From positions 37,197 to 101,196 of the forward strand of contig JAIQFA010000008.1 in NCBI GenBank assembly GCA_020073525.1: DNA of 64,000 nt. Reading direction: 5' to 3'. This DNA comes from Terriglobia bacterium. Its GTDB lineage: Bacteria; Acidobacteriota; Terriglobia; Terriglobales; Acidobacteriaceae. Shown piece by piece: positions 20,227-28,979 of the stretch. Both the position numbers and the translations under genes were made by a program. The stretch's first letter is position 1, and every line of letters begins with the position of its first letter. Below the pieces are notes generated by a model, which saw nothing but the letters and a program-made list of their open reading frames with translations, made no database searches and was not told the origin of the DNA.

Positions 20227-21144
20227 ATGGCTTACTATCTCGGAATCGACGGCGGCGGTACCAAGACCCGCTGTGTTCTTGCCGACGAAGCGACTGTGCT
20301 GGCGAAGGCAATGACCGGCGGCTGCAGCGTGATTCGCCACGGCGAACAGCAGGCAAGGGAAGCGCTGCATGCTGCGATCCACCAGGTCTGCGCCACCGCC
20401 AGGATTTCTCCCAATCAGATTCGCGCTATCTGTATCGGCGTCACCGGCGCTGCCCGGTCCGAGATCGCCGCGAAGATTCGCAGCATCCTCGCCGAGCTAG
20501 CTCCCGACATGGCGCCCGCTAACATCGAGGTCGTCGGTGACACCGTGATCGCCCTGGAAGCCGCGTTCGGCGTGGGGCCCGGAGTGATCGCGATCGCCGG
20601 CACCGGCTCCATCGTCTATGGTCGCGATGCTACCGGTCGCACCGCGCGTGCCGGGGGCTGGGGGTTTGCCATTTCCGACGAAGGTTCCGGCCACTGGATC
20701 GGCCGCCGCGCTGTATATTCCATCCTTAGCGCTCGCGACCAAGGCCTCGAAACCGCGCTCACCGCCATGGTCTTCCAGGCCTGGAAGATCAGCTCCATCG
20801 ACGAACTCGTGTTACGAGCCAACGCAACTCCGCCGCCCGATTTTCCACGCCTCTTTCCGATCGTTCTCCGTGCCGCTGACGAGGCTGATGCCATCGCCCG
20901 CGACCTCCTAAGTGAAGCCGGAGTCGAGTTGGCTAAGATCGCGGCCATCGTCCTCCGGCGTCTTGCCCCCGATGCTCCAGGGGCGATGCTCCCTGTGGCC
21001 ATGACGGGCAGCGTCTTTCGTCAGTCCCAAGTCGTGCGCCAGGTTTTCTACAATACACTGCAGGCGAGCTTTCCCGCCCTAGACGTGCGCCAGGATATAG
21101 CCGATCCCGTAGAGGGAGCGCTAGCCCGAGCAAGGCGACAGTAG
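20227..21144 (+). CDS. BadF/BcrA-type ATPase, N-acetylglucosamine kinase-like
   Basis: A 305-residue protein with an actin-like ATPase fold. Phosphate-1 motif YYLGIDGGGTKTRCVLAD is at residues 3-20; phosphate-2 is IAIAGTGSIVYGRD, with GGWGFAISDEGSGHWIGRRA following. This combination matches the eukaryote-type GlcNAc kinases and bacterial glucosamine or muramyl sugar kinases rather than the iron-sulfur benzoyl-CoA reductase activators, since no Cys cluster is present. It probably phosphorylates an amino sugar recovered from cell wall or chitin. It diverges from the symporter gene and is followed 37 bases later by an unknown gene. Confidence 0.83.
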   Translation: MAYYLGIDGGGTKTRCVLADEATVLAKAMTGGCSVIRHGEQQAREALHAAIHQVCATARISPNQIRAICIGVTGAARSEIAAKIRSILAELAPDMAPANIEVVGDTVIALEAAFGVGPGVIAIAGTGSIVYGRDATGRTARAGGWGFAISDEGSGHWIGRRAVYSILSARDQGLETALTAMVFQAWKISSIDELVLRANATPPPDFPRLFPIVLRAADEADAIARDLLSEAGVELAKIAAIVLRRLAPDAPGAMLPVAMTGSVFRQSQVVRQVFYNTLQASFPALDVRQDIADPVEGALARARRQ

Positions 21145-21165
21145 AGACGGGGCTTGCCCCGTCTC
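21141..21165. repeat. Dispersed hairpin repeat
   Basis: Arms GAGACGGGG and CCCCGTCTC around CTTG, directly after the kinase stop codon. Same family as the elements near 20037, 25657 and 25715; it may act as a terminator here. Confidence 0.6.
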
Positions 21166-21181
21166 AGCAGGCTGAAACGAG

Positions 21182-22009
21182 ATGTCAGACAACAAGCGGT
21201 TCGAAGACAAGATTTCCGAAGTCGAAAGCGTCGTTCCCGCAAATGTTGCTGCAACAGTTGCCGCGCCCGACCTGCTCAGAGCCGTTGCCGACCCTGCCCT
21301 TACGGAAGACTTGGCTCTGGCTCTCCTCAAGCGCCCCGACTTGCTCCCTGAAGTCTTGGAGCAACTCGCCAAGAACGTTCACGCCCTCAAGAGCCGTAAG
21401 GTAAAGATCGCGATCGCCAGCCATCCGCACACACCGCGCCATGTATCCGTGCCAATGGCGCGCCAGTTCTATACGTTTGATCTGATGAAAGTGGCGCTCT
21501 CACCGGGCGTCCCTGCCGACGTCAAAATTGCCATCGATGACGTCCTCATCTCGCGCTTGAAGACGGTCACGGTCGGCGAACGCCTAACGCTGGCCCGCCG
21601 CGCCTCAGGCAGAGTGGCGGCTGCGCTCCTGCTGGATGTGGATGACGGCAAGATCGTCAATGAGAAGAGCGGCAATGTGCCGACCAAGGACGCCGAAACT
21701 CTAGCCCGCGAAACTCGAGTCATGCAGACCGCGCTCGAAAACCCGCGCCTCACCGAAGCTCTCGTGATCAGTTCTGTGCTTCGCCCCTGCACCAGCGCAG
21801 CCCTGGTGCAGGCCGTCGCACGGCACGAGAAGTGGTCTCGCCGCAGAGAAATTCGCGCAGCTCTTCTGCGAACCGAGCACCTCTCGTTAGCCCGCGCGCT
21901 GGAATTCAGCCACGAAATCCCGGCTCCCCTGTTGCAGGAAGTACTCGCCAGTTCGCGTCTCCCCGGCAAAATTAAGGAGCAACTTCTCCGTGAGCGGGCC
22001 GCTCGCTGA
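21182..22009 (+). CDS. Unknown alpha-helical (HEAT-like) protein
   Basis: A 275-residue soluble protein without a signal peptide. It is almost wholly alpha-helical in appearance, with repeating units of about 35-40 residues (LLRAVADPALTEDLALALLKRPDLLPEVLEQLAKN; VKIAIASHPHTPRHVS; TALENPRLTEALVISSVL), reminiscent of leucine-rich-variant/HEAT-like or DUF2336-type proteins. Such folds act as protein scaffolds. No catalytic motif is seen. It is probably co-transcribed with the upstream kinase, which gives no functional hint. Confidence 0.65.
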   Translation: MSDNKRFEDKISEVESVVPANVAATVAAPDLLRAVADPALTEDLALALLKRPDLLPEVLEQLAKNVHALKSRKVKIAIASHPHTPRHVSVPMARQFYTFDLMKVALSPGVPADVKIAIDDVLISRLKTVTVGERLTLARRASGRVAAALLLDVDDGKIVNEKSGNVPTKDAETLARETRVMQTALENPRLTEALVISSVLRPCTSAALVQAVARHEKWSRRREIRAALLRTEHLSLARALEFSHEIPAPLLQEVLASSRLPGKIKEQLLRERAAR

Positions 22010-22018
22010 TGGGTGTGA

Positions 22019-22037
22019 GTCTCGCGTTTTTCGAGAC
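22019..22037. terminator. Hairpin between convergent genes
   Basis: GTCTCG/CGAGAC with a T-rich loop, between the HEAT-like gene and the convergent MscS-like gene. It may end both transcripts. Confidence 0.45.
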
Positions 22038-22053
22038 GTGGGCCGTTCGCTGC

Positions 22054-23901
22054 TCACGGATGCGGGAGCGGTGTCGCATCCTTGAATTTGCTATCTCCTG
22101 GGTTGGTATCTCCGCGCAGTAATCCCACAATCTTCTCGTACAACTTCGAGCGCGTTACGTAACGCTCATTCGCGCTCGTGATGTATCGGATCTGCATCTC
22201 GACGCCGGACGCTGTTGGACGCAGGTGAATTGCCGGAGACACCGTCAGTGACTTTCGATACCCCGCCGATTTCTTCCATTCCTGCTCCGCCTGGGCCGCG
22301 CTCGACCGCGTTTCTTCCTCTACCAGTCGCTGGATGGCTTCCACCAGCGGATAGGGATTTGCGGCCTGACCAACCTCGACCTGTAATTCATCCCAGAGCC
22401 ACTGCCCGGCCGTCGAAAAATTAAAGTAGTGACCTTCGATAGCGAAGCTATTTACAAATGCGACTTTGCGTCCGGTCGGATGTCCCGTATCCGTCCAGTT
22501 GCCGGTTTCAAGCAGCACCGTGCGCAGAAGCCCGATTTCGATCACTTCGCCCACGACGCCATTGATCTCCACCCAGTCGCCGACCCGAATCCCGTTGCGT
22601 CCCATCAGCACGAACCATCCGAAAAAGCCGACGATAAAATCTTTCAGTGCCACGGTTAGCCCGGCGCCCGCCAATCCGAGGATGGTCGGCATCTGGTTCG
22701 GTACCCCCAGAACAATGAACACGATCACCAGGACGCCCACTGCCTGCAAACTGAATTGGATCACTCCACGAAGCGTGAGAAGGTGTTTCTTGTCCGCAGC
22801 GGCCTGGCTGAAAAGCCGGTTCACGAGCAGGCATCCACAATAGACCAAAACGGCCACCGACAAGATCCAAAGAATCGATCGAAGTATGCCATGCAGAACC
22901 GCTCGGTCCTGATCAGCGGTTACATCGAGCCAATTGCTGTAAATCTGCTGGAGTTCGACCTCGTCCTGAATGCGTTTATCGAAACCGGAGAGTAATTTCT
23001 GGTCGCTGGAAAAATTCTTAAGTGAGGTAACGGCCGTCGCCGTGTCTTCCTTTGACGCGGTTCCCGTTGCGGCTCCATTTCGCAAGTCTGCCGCGCGCTG
23101 CTTGGTTTCTTCCCGCTCGGGTTTTTGGTCATGAACCCAGTCTTGGAGAGCCTGATGCTGTGCCGTCAATTCGTTGCTGTTCGCCAGTTCCTGGTCTCGC
23201 GCCGCTTGGAGACGCTGGCGCTTGTCGCGGAGCCACATCCAGGCTGATATCTGGCCGGCCAGAGTGTGTGCGTTGAGATCGACGGCGGGTGCATTCGTAG
23301 CGGGATTCTGAGCCTGGCGTTGCTCGTACTCATGCTCGGCCGCTTCCTGTTGATCGCGCTGGCGCTGCACCGCGGTCTCCTGATCGCCTCCCATCCGGAT
23401 CAATTCCTGTTGCGCGTCTTCGACTTCGTCCTCGTCCAGCGCCTGTTCCGCTTCCAGCAGATCCTGCTGATCGTGGAGCGCGTCTTTTTCGGCGGGCTTG
23501 GCGGCGGCCAACTTCGCCTTAACCTGTTCAATTCGCGAGAGGACTTCCGCCAGAGAAGTCTGCGTCTGCTGCATTTTCAAGTACAGGTCCCGGTTCTTGG
23601 GATCCTGAGCGGGCCGCACTTCAGCGGCTTGGCGCAGTGCTTCAGCGAAAGCCAAATCCACTTCGTGGTCCGCGATGCGCGCCGCTTCCTCAGCCAACCC
23701 GTGTTCCTCCGCAGTAACGGCCAGCGGAGCTAAAGCGCGGGCCGTCGGCAGCGGACGTTCGTCCACCAAGGGTGCCCGCTTGGTTGCGGTCTTGGTCTTG
23801 GCGCGCGGAACGCCGGTCTCACGCGTAGCGAGATAACCGAGACTCGCCGCCAGGATTAATACCAGCAAAGCTCCCGCGATACCCCACCGCAGCCACTTCA
23901 T
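22054..23901 (-). CDS. MscS-family mechanosensitive channel with long N-terminal coiled coil
   Basis: A 615-residue protein, ATG 23901 five bases after AAGGAG. A signal/anchor helix (about 7-26) is followed by about 280 residues of Gln/Glu/Ala-rich coiled coil, then membrane helices at about 340-420 and the MscS pore helix and beta domain (GLAGAGLTVALKDFIVGFFGWFVLMGRNGIRVGDWVEINGVVGEVIEIGLLRTVL, described by its GDWV and EI.L.RT elements). It should release solutes when membrane tension rises. The large periplasmic coiled coil recalls MscK-type members. The gene follows the TolB-like gene in the same direction. Confidence 0.88.
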   Translation of the reverse strand: MKWLRWGIAGALLVLILAASLGYLATRETGVPRAKTKTATKRAPLVDERPLPTARALAPLAVTAEEHGLAEEAARIADHEVDLAFAEALRQAAEVRPAQDPKNRDLYLKMQQTQTSLAEVLSRIEQVKAKLAAAKPAEKDALHDQQDLLEAEQALDEDEVEDAQQELIRMGGDQETAVQRQRDQQEAAEHEYEQRQAQNPATNAPAVDLNAHTLAGQISAWMWLRDKRQRLQAARDQELANSNELTAQHQALQDWVHDQKPEREETKQRAADLRNGAATGTASKEDTATAVTSLKNFSSDQKLLSGFDKRIQDEVELQQIYSNWLDVTADQDRAVLHGILRSILWILSVAVLVYCGCLLVNRLFSQAAADKKHLLTLRGVIQFSLQAVGVLVIVFIVLGVPNQMPTILGLAGAGLTVALKDFIVGFFGWFVLMGRNGIRVGDWVEINGVVGEVIEIGLLRTVLLETGNWTDTGHPTGRKVAFVNSFAIEGHYFNFSTAGQWLWDELQVEVGQAANPYPLVEAIQRLVEEETRSSAAQAEQEWKKSAGYRKSLTVSPAIHLRPTASGVEMQIRYITSANERYVTRSKLYEKIVGLLRGDTNPGDSKFKDATPLPHP

Positions 23902-23925
23902 TGAATCTCCTTAAAGTTTGTGTAG

Positions 23926-23946
23926 GGACAGCCGCCACGGCTGTCC
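23926..23946. repeat. Dispersed hairpin repeat
   Basis: Perfect 9-bp arms GGACAGCCG/CGGCTGTCC with a 3-base loop, between the TolB-like and MscS-like genes. Confidence 0.55.
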
Positions 23947-23968
23947 GCCGAGCGAAGGCCCGTCGTCA

Positions 23969-25027
23969 TCACGGCACCCAATCCGCGATAAATACATTCG
24001 TCTCGCGCTGTGCCTTGCCGTTACGATGCGAAATCCAAACCAGCTGTTTACCATCCGGGCTAAACATCGGGAACCCGTCAAACCCGTCGTTAAACGTGAT
24101 CCGCTCCATCCCTGTCCCGTCCACGTTGATCGTGTACAGCTCGAAGTTCCCCATCCCGCCCGTGGAGCCCATATTCGTCGCGAAAATAATCCGCTTTCCA
24201 TCCGGGAAAAACGATGGCGCAAAACTAGCCGCATTCAAATTCGTGAGCTGCCGCTTCCCACTTCCATCCGCTTTCATAATCCAGATTTCAAGCGTAGTCG
24301 GACGAATCAGATTCTGCTTCAGCAATTCCTTGTATTCCGCAATCTCCTGTTCCGTCTTCGGATGGTAGGCGCGATACACAATCCACTTCCGGTCCTTCGA
24401 CAAAAATGGGCCGCCGTCATATCCCAGCTCATGGGTGAGTTGCTTCACGTGCTTGCCGTTTGCATCCATCGAGTAAATATCGAGGTCGCCATTGCGCAGC
24501 GACGTGAAAACAATCTTCTTCCCATCTTCCGAGATTGTCGCCTCCGCGTCGTAGCCCGGAGTCGTTGTAAGCGGCTTCACTTCCGACCCATCCAGCTTGG
24601 CCGTAAAAATATCAAACGCCGGATACACCGCCCACACATAGCCCTTCGAATAGTCCGGGCGGGGCGGGCAAGCCGCATCCCCCTGGTGCGTCGAGGAATA
24701 CAGGATCTTGTCGTTATGCGGAAAAATGTAGCTGCAAGTCGTGCGCCCCCTGCCGGTCGAGACCATCTTCTGGTCCGTCCCGTCCACATTCATGGTGAAG
24801 ATCTGATCGCACTGCAAGTTGTCGCGCGTCGACTGAAAAATCAGACGCTTGCCGTCCGCAGAAAAATAGGCTTCGGCGTTGGACCCGCCAAAAGTGAGCT
24901 GCCGCACATTTCGCAGATGCTTTTCCTCGGGCGCCAGCAACGGCGACGTTGCAGGGCTAGCCGACTGAGCACAAGCCATCCGCGCCGCCAGCAGCCCGGC
25001 AAGGACGTAGAACCTTTGAGTTCTCAT
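23969..25027 (-). CDS. TolB-like periplasmic beta-propeller protein
   Basis: About 352 residues from ATG 25027 (MRTQRFYVLAGLLAARMACAQS, a signal peptide); the frame continues to 25147, but that leader is not signal-like. The body is a run of WD40-like PD40 repeats (AYFSADGKRLIFQSTRD, IFTMNVDGTDQ, ATISEDGKKIVFTSLRNGDLDIYSMDANG, PSFFPDGKRIIFATN, PMFSPDGKQLVWISHRNG), as in the propeller of TolB and of prolyl-oligopeptidase-like proteins. No peptidase domain follows. It probably works in the periplasm as a binding or scaffold protein. Confidence 0.85.
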   Translation of the reverse strand: MRTQRFYVLAGLLAARMACAQSASPATSPLLAPEEKHLRNVRQLTFGGSNAEAYFSADGKRLIFQSTRDNLQCDQIFTMNVDGTDQKMVSTGRGRTTCSYIFPHNDKILYSSTHQGDAACPPRPDYSKGYVWAVYPAFDIFTAKLDGSEVKPLTTTPGYDAEATISEDGKKIVFTSLRNGDLDIYSMDANGKHVKQLTHELGYDGGPFLSKDRKWIVYRAYHPKTEQEIAEYKELLKQNLIRPTTLEIWIMKADGSGKRQLTNLNAASFAPSFFPDGKRIIFATNMGSTGGMGNFELYTINVDGTGMERITFNDGFDGFPMFSPDGKQLVWISHRNGKAQRETNVFIADWVP

Positions 25028-25057
25028 GAGAGAAAAAGTGTAGCAGGCAAGATACTC

Positions 25058-25074
25058 GTGTGGCGCGGGCGCCC
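25058..25074. repeat. GC-rich dispersed element
   Basis: GTGTGGCGCGGGCGCCC, 16 of 17 bases shared in inverse orientation with a segment inside mutL (27505-27521). It lies just upstream of the TolB-like gene. Confidence 0.5.
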
Positions 25075-25176
25075 GCGTGCCGTGATGCCCAAACTCCCGG
25101 CATGATAACTTTATCGCCGGACCGAGTGTCACCAGGCAATCGTCCAAATGCCGCCACTGCGGCTTGAGAAATTCAA

Positions 25177-25644
25177 ATGAACCGAGTCAAGATAACTCTG
25201 CTACTTCTGCTCTTTTTCGCCGCTCCCGCCTTTGCCAAGAAAGACAAATCCGCGCAGGGTTCCGACCTGCTCATCCAACTCGAAGCCGAATTCGCCGCGG
25301 ACGTGGCCCAGCACGGCCACGCAGCGTTTGTCACCCACTTCGCCGAAGATGGCGTCGAAGTCGTGGACGGCGGTGGTTTCGACACTATGGACGCCATCCG
25401 TAAGCAGCCCGCATGGGTCGAAGGCACGACGCTCACCTGGACGCCCATCAAGGCCGAAATGTCCGCGTCCGGCGATCTCGGCTACACCTATGGCAATTAC
25501 GTCTTCACGGCCAAGAATAAAGAAGGCAAACTCGTCACCAGTTACGGCAAGTACACCTCGATCTGGAAAAAACAGAAAGATGGCCAGTGGAAGGTAGTCG
25601 TAGACATGGGAAATACCAGCCCTGACCCAAAGACAGCGAAGTAG
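25177..25644 (+). CDS. Secreted SnoaL/DUF4440-like protein
   Basis: A 155-residue protein with signal peptide MNRVKITLLLLLFFAAPAFA. The mature part has the cone-shaped NTF2-like pattern of DUF4440 proteins: an N-terminal helix (LLIQLEAEFAADVAQHGHAAFVTHFAEDGV), followed by strands ending KYTSIWKKQKDGQWKVVVDMG. Family members bind small ligands or act as isomerases or dehydratases, but function is seldom known. A similar gene lies at 37372. The start lacks an evident ribosome site. Confidence 0.8.
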   Translation: MNRVKITLLLLLFFAAPAFAKKDKSAQGSDLLIQLEAEFAADVAQHGHAAFVTHFAEDGVEVVDGGGFDTMDAIRKQPAWVEGTTLTWTPIKAEMSASGDLGYTYGNYVFTAKNKEGKLVTSYGKYTSIWKKQKDGQWKVVVDMGNTSPDPKTAK

Positions 25645-25656
25645 ACGGATCGGCCG

Positions 25657-25739
25657 GTAGAGACGGGGCTTTTCCGTCTCCTGCGTGCTCCACCCCAATT
25701 TCGGGGTTCGGTCCGAGACGCAGCAAGCCGCGTCTCTAC
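25657..25739. repeat. Pair of dispersed hairpin repeats
   Basis: Two copies of the GAGACG...CGTCTC element (25657-25680 and 25715-25739) in opposite orientation, filling the gap between two convergent genes. Confidence 0.6.
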
Positions 25740-25745
25740 AGGAAA

Positions 25746-26618
25746 TCAGTTGCCCTTTGCGCGTATCGCCGCCATCAGTTCCGCCGTAATCGACACGTCG
25801 AGGCCGTATCGTTCTCCACCGCGCACTATGGGATCGCCAATGGCCTCCAGTTCGAGCCGCCGCCCAGCCACAAGGTCCTTCTGCATGGAACTGCGCATCC
25901 CCGGTGGTGCGGTGTCGAAAACTGTTTGAATCTGCATCGCGTCAACCTGCGCGCCACTCGCGTTTGCCACGGCGCATGTCTCGGCGAGCGCGGAGTTCAG
26001 TTTCTGTTTCCACCGAGGGTTCGCAGAAACCTCTCCCACGTTCAAGCCGGATGCGGATGTCACCAGTGCCAAGGGCGCGAGGAAGCAGAGCTTGCTCCAC
26101 AGCAAAGTCTGCTCATTCGCAATGAACTGGCAGGTGAATCCAAGATTGCCCAGCTTTCCAACGATGGCCCCTAAAAGCGGCTCTCCGCCGGCGGCAAGGT
26201 TGAGCCGAACGAATGGAGAGCGCTGGATGAATCGTCCGGGAGCAATCTTCTCCGCTTCCACCGCGATCGTAGCCGGCACTATGCGCTCATCCCCAAATCG
26301 CGTTCGAAGCGCCGCGATGTGGTCCACTCCATTCAGCAGCGGAACTACGTGCCCCGGCATTGACCGCACAGCTTCCAGCGCTGTCGGCAATTGATAAGTT
26401 TTGGTTGCGATCCATAGGACGTCAACCGGTTCCGTCAACGCGGCGACGGCTTTCGCAGGCGCCGTCAGGGAGCCCGACGGGCGTTCCAGCAATACGTTGC
26501 CGGGATATCCCGGCAGACTCTCGGGTCGAACGACGACTGTGACGTCTTCTCCAAGCGATGCCAGTGCCGTCCCGACCAATCCTCCAACGGCGCCCGCTCC
26601 CAAAATTGCATGCTTCAT
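25746..26618 (-). CDS. Ketopantoate reductase-like (ApbA/PanE family)
   Basis: A 290-residue enzyme from ATG 26618, directly after GGGAGGTGGC; the ATG at 26651 is upstream of that site. The N-terminal Rossmann motif HAILGAGAVGGLVGTALA binds NADPH, and VDVLWIATKTYQLPTAL with VVPLLNGVDH match the family's KxxxN region. The C-terminal helical domain follows (LWSKLCFLAPLALVTSASGLNVGE). Family members reduce 2-dehydropantoate to pantoate for coenzyme A synthesis, but many paralogues act on other 2-oxo acids, so panE is not assigned. Confidence 0.82.
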   Translation of the reverse strand: MKHAILGAGAVGGLVGTALASLGEDVTVVVRPESLPGYPGNVLLERPSGSLTAPAKAVAALTEPVDVLWIATKTYQLPTALEAVRSMPGHVVPLLNGVDHIAALRTRFGDERIVPATIAVEAEKIAPGRFIQRSPFVRLNLAAGGEPLLGAIVGKLGNLGFTCQFIANEQTLLWSKLCFLAPLALVTSASGLNVGEVSANPRWKQKLNSALAETCAVANASGAQVDAMQIQTVFDTAPPGMRSSMQKDLVAGRRLELEAIGDPIVRGGERYGLDVSITAELMAAIRAKGN

Positions 26619-26741
26619 GCCACCTCCCCCCGAAACTATACGACACAGCATTCTTGGATGCGGTCACCGCCAAGTTTGCTCCGCCTTTACGCTGCGCCGC
26701 CCAATCTGTCACACTGGCCACTGACCACGAGCCACCGAACC

Positions 26742-28787
26742 ATGGGCAAGATCCACGTTCTCCCCGAAAGAGTTGCCAACCAGATCGCTGCCGGCGAAGT
26801 AGTCGAGCGTCCCGCGTCGGTGGTGAAGGAACTGCTCGAAAACGCGCTGGACGCCGGTTCCACACGCATTCGCATTCAGGTTGAGGCCGGCGGGAAGAAG
26901 CTGATCCAGATCACCGACAACGGGTGCGGCATGGTGCGCGACGATGCGATGCTGGCCTTCGAACGCCACGCTACTTCAAAAATCAAGGACACCGACGACT
27001 TACTGAGCATTTCGACCCTCGGATTTCGCGGCGAGGCGCTGCCCTCCATCGCCTCGGTGGCCCGGTTGCATCTCGAAACTCGCGCCCAAGAGGAAGCCGC
27101 CGGCACGGTCCTCGAAATTAACGGCGGCAAGATGATCCGCGTGGAAGAAGCGGGTCTGCCGCTGGGAACTTCGATCACCATTCGAGATCTTTTCTTTAAC
27201 ACTCCTGCGCGCAAGAAATTTCTACGATCCGAGGCGACCGAACTATCCCACATCGCTTCGCTCGTAACCCACTATGCGTTGGCGCATCCGAAAAAGCATT
27301 TCGAGTTGCACTCGGCGACGAATGCGCTGCTGGTGGCGCCCCCCGTGGCCGATCATCGCGAACGCGTGTACCAGGTGTTCGGACGCGAGACCTTGGACCA
27401 GTTGATTCCGCTGGCGGCTGTGCAGCCCTTGGAGCGCGTCGGACTGCCGCAGCCTCCGCCGTGGCGGCGCGCTGCCGAAGTCGAGGATACGGATTCGCGG
27501 GCGGGGGCGCCCGCGCTACACGATTTCGGCGAGGTGCGACTGCATGGGTTTGTGTCCAAGCCGGAAATTCAGAAGCTCAATCGCAATTCCATTTTCATTT
27601 TCGTGAATGGCCGCCTGATTCGCGACCGCCTCATTCAGCATGGAATTATCGAGGCATATCGGAACATTTTGGCACCCACGGTATTCCCGGTGGTGCTGCT
27701 TTTTATCGAGATGCCGACCGCCGAAGTGGATGTGAATGTGCACCCGTCGAAGACCGAGGTGCGTTTCCGCCAGCACACTGTAATTCACGATTTCGTGCGC
27801 GAGTCGATACGGGCGGCGCTGATGAAGGCCCGGCCGGTCCCGCAATTTCTGACGGAGATTGGCGCACAGCCCACGGCGAGTCCGTGCCTCTCCAGCCCCG
27901 GTCTCAGTCATTCCCGGTTCGGGGACGGCGCGCGTGGAGGCGATGGTTCGCAGCGTGCTCCGTGGCGCGACTTATACGGGCCGGCAGCGGCGGGCGGGTT
28001 CGCGCTGCAGGCGCCGGCAGTTCCCGCGGTCACAGCGCGCCTCGAGTTTGAAGGAGGCATTGCCGTCGAGGCCAACGCGGCCGTGTCGCTGGCACGAACC
28101 CCGGCAGCCGCAAACGACCAGCAGACCACCGCTGAGCAGACCATTCCTGATCACGGTTGCGCCCCTCCGATTGCGCAGGAACCGCAGACCGCGCCCACTC
28201 TTGAATCGCTGCGAACGCTGCGCCCCCTAGGCCAGATTCGAAATTCATTCATTCTTGCAGTCAACGAAGACGGCCTTTGGATCATTGATCAGCACGTGGC
28301 CCACGAGCGTGTGCTCTTCGAGCGAGTCCTGCGGCAACGCTCAGCACAGCGGGTGGAAAGCCAGCGTTTGCTTATGCCCCTCGTCATCGAACTGACTCCG
28401 GCACAGCAGGCGATCTTCAGCGAAATCGCCGAAGAACTGGCGCGCAACGGTTTTGAGGCGGAGCCCTTCGGCTCGCGCAGCGTGGCCGTGAAGATCGCCC
28501 CGGCGGGCGTGGACGCGTCGCAGATTGAGCACATGCTGAACGAAATCTTTGAGCAGCTGACGCGCGAAGACCAAGCGATCAATTTGGAGGCGGTGCGCAC
28601 ACGCATCGCGGCCTCCATCGCCTGTCACGCTGCCATCAAAGTCAACATGCCTCTCGAGCAAAATAAAATGGAGTGGCTGCTAGCGGAACTAGCGAAAACC
28701 GAGCATCCCATGACCTGCCCCCACGGCCGGCCGGTGGTGCTGCGCTATTCCATGCAGGATATTCAGAAGGCATTCAAGAGAATCTAG
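26742..28787 (+). CDS. mutL: DNA mismatch repair protein MutL
   Basis: 681 residues from ATG 26742 (MGKIHVLPERVANQIAAGEV); the frame extends upstream to 26610 but overlaps the divergent gene and is not conserved-looking. The GHKL ATPase motifs are intact (VVKELLENALDAGST, ITDNGCGM, TLGFRGEALPSIASV). The C-terminal domain carries the endonuclease motif in the form DQHVAHERVLFE (usual DQHA) and the CPHGRP motif, so this is a nicking-type MutL as in bacteria without MutH. The loop before VRLHGFVSKPE is about 30 residues longer than usual and includes a segment matching a dispersed genomic repeat. Confidence 0.96.
   Translation: MGKIHVLPERVANQIAAGEVVERPASVVKELLENALDAGSTRIRIQVEAGGKKLIQITDNGCGMVRDDAMLAFERHATSKIKDTDDLLSISTLGFRGEALPSIASVARLHLETRAQEEAAGTVLEINGGKMIRVEEAGLPLGTSITIRDLFFNTPARKKFLRSEATELSHIASLVTHYALAHPKKHFELHSATNALLVAPPVADHRERVYQVFGRETLDQLIPLAAVQPLERVGLPQPPPWRRAAEVEDTDSRAGAPALHDFGEVRLHGFVSKPEIQKLNRNSIFIFVNGRLIRDRLIQHGIIEAYRNILAPTVFPVVLLFIEMPTAEVDVNVHPSKTEVRFRQHTVIHDFVRESIRAALMKARPVPQFLTEIGAQPTASPCLSSPGLSHSRFGDGARGGDGSQRAPWRDLYGPAAAGGFALQAPAVPAVTARLEFEGGIAVEANAAVSLARTPAAANDQQTTAEQTIPDHGCAPPIAQEPQTAPTLESLRTLRPLGQIRNSFILAVNEDGLWIIDQHVAHERVLFERVLRQRSAQRVESQRLLMPLVIELTPAQQAIFSEIAEELARNGFEAEPFGSRSVAVKIAPAGVDASQIEHMLNEIFEQLTREDQAINLEAVRTRIAASIACHAAIKVNMPLEQNKMEWLLAELAKTEHPMTCPHGRPVVLRYSMQDIQKAFKRI
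27505..27521. repeat. Dispersed GC-rich element inside mutL
   Basis: GGGCGCCCGCGCTACAC is the reverse complement of the 25058-25074 element with one mismatch. It is read in frame as part of SRAGAPALH in the linker between MutL subdomains. Confidence 0.5.
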
Positions 28788-28891
28788 TTGTCAGTTATCA
28801 GTCGTCAGTAGAATCTTGCCAACATGCGACGTAGCTCTACCTCGGGTACCGCATAGGCTATTGACTATCGTGGTCGCCATGAACACTCTTC

Positions 28892-28961
28892 TGAGAACTG
28901 AGAACTGAGAACTGAGAACTGAGAACTGAGAACTGAGAACTGAGAACTGAGAACTGAGAGC
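28892..28961. repeat. Tandem heptamer repeat (TGAGAAC)n
   Basis: Nine perfect copies of TGAGAAC followed by one TGAGAGC, ending 18 bases before the next start codon. The flank contains a related form, GTCAGTTATCAGTCGTCAGT (28791-28810). Confidence 0.95.
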
Positions 28962-28979
28962 TGTGTTCTAATCAAAACA

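Noticed and set aside
23918..25105. 395-codon plus-strand frame opposite the TolB-like gene
   Set aside because: Antisense to a gene with obvious propeller repeats; its translation is Arg/His-rich with no family resemblance.
28892..28961. Possible CRISPR array
   Set aside because: The units are 7 bases and contiguous, with no spacers.
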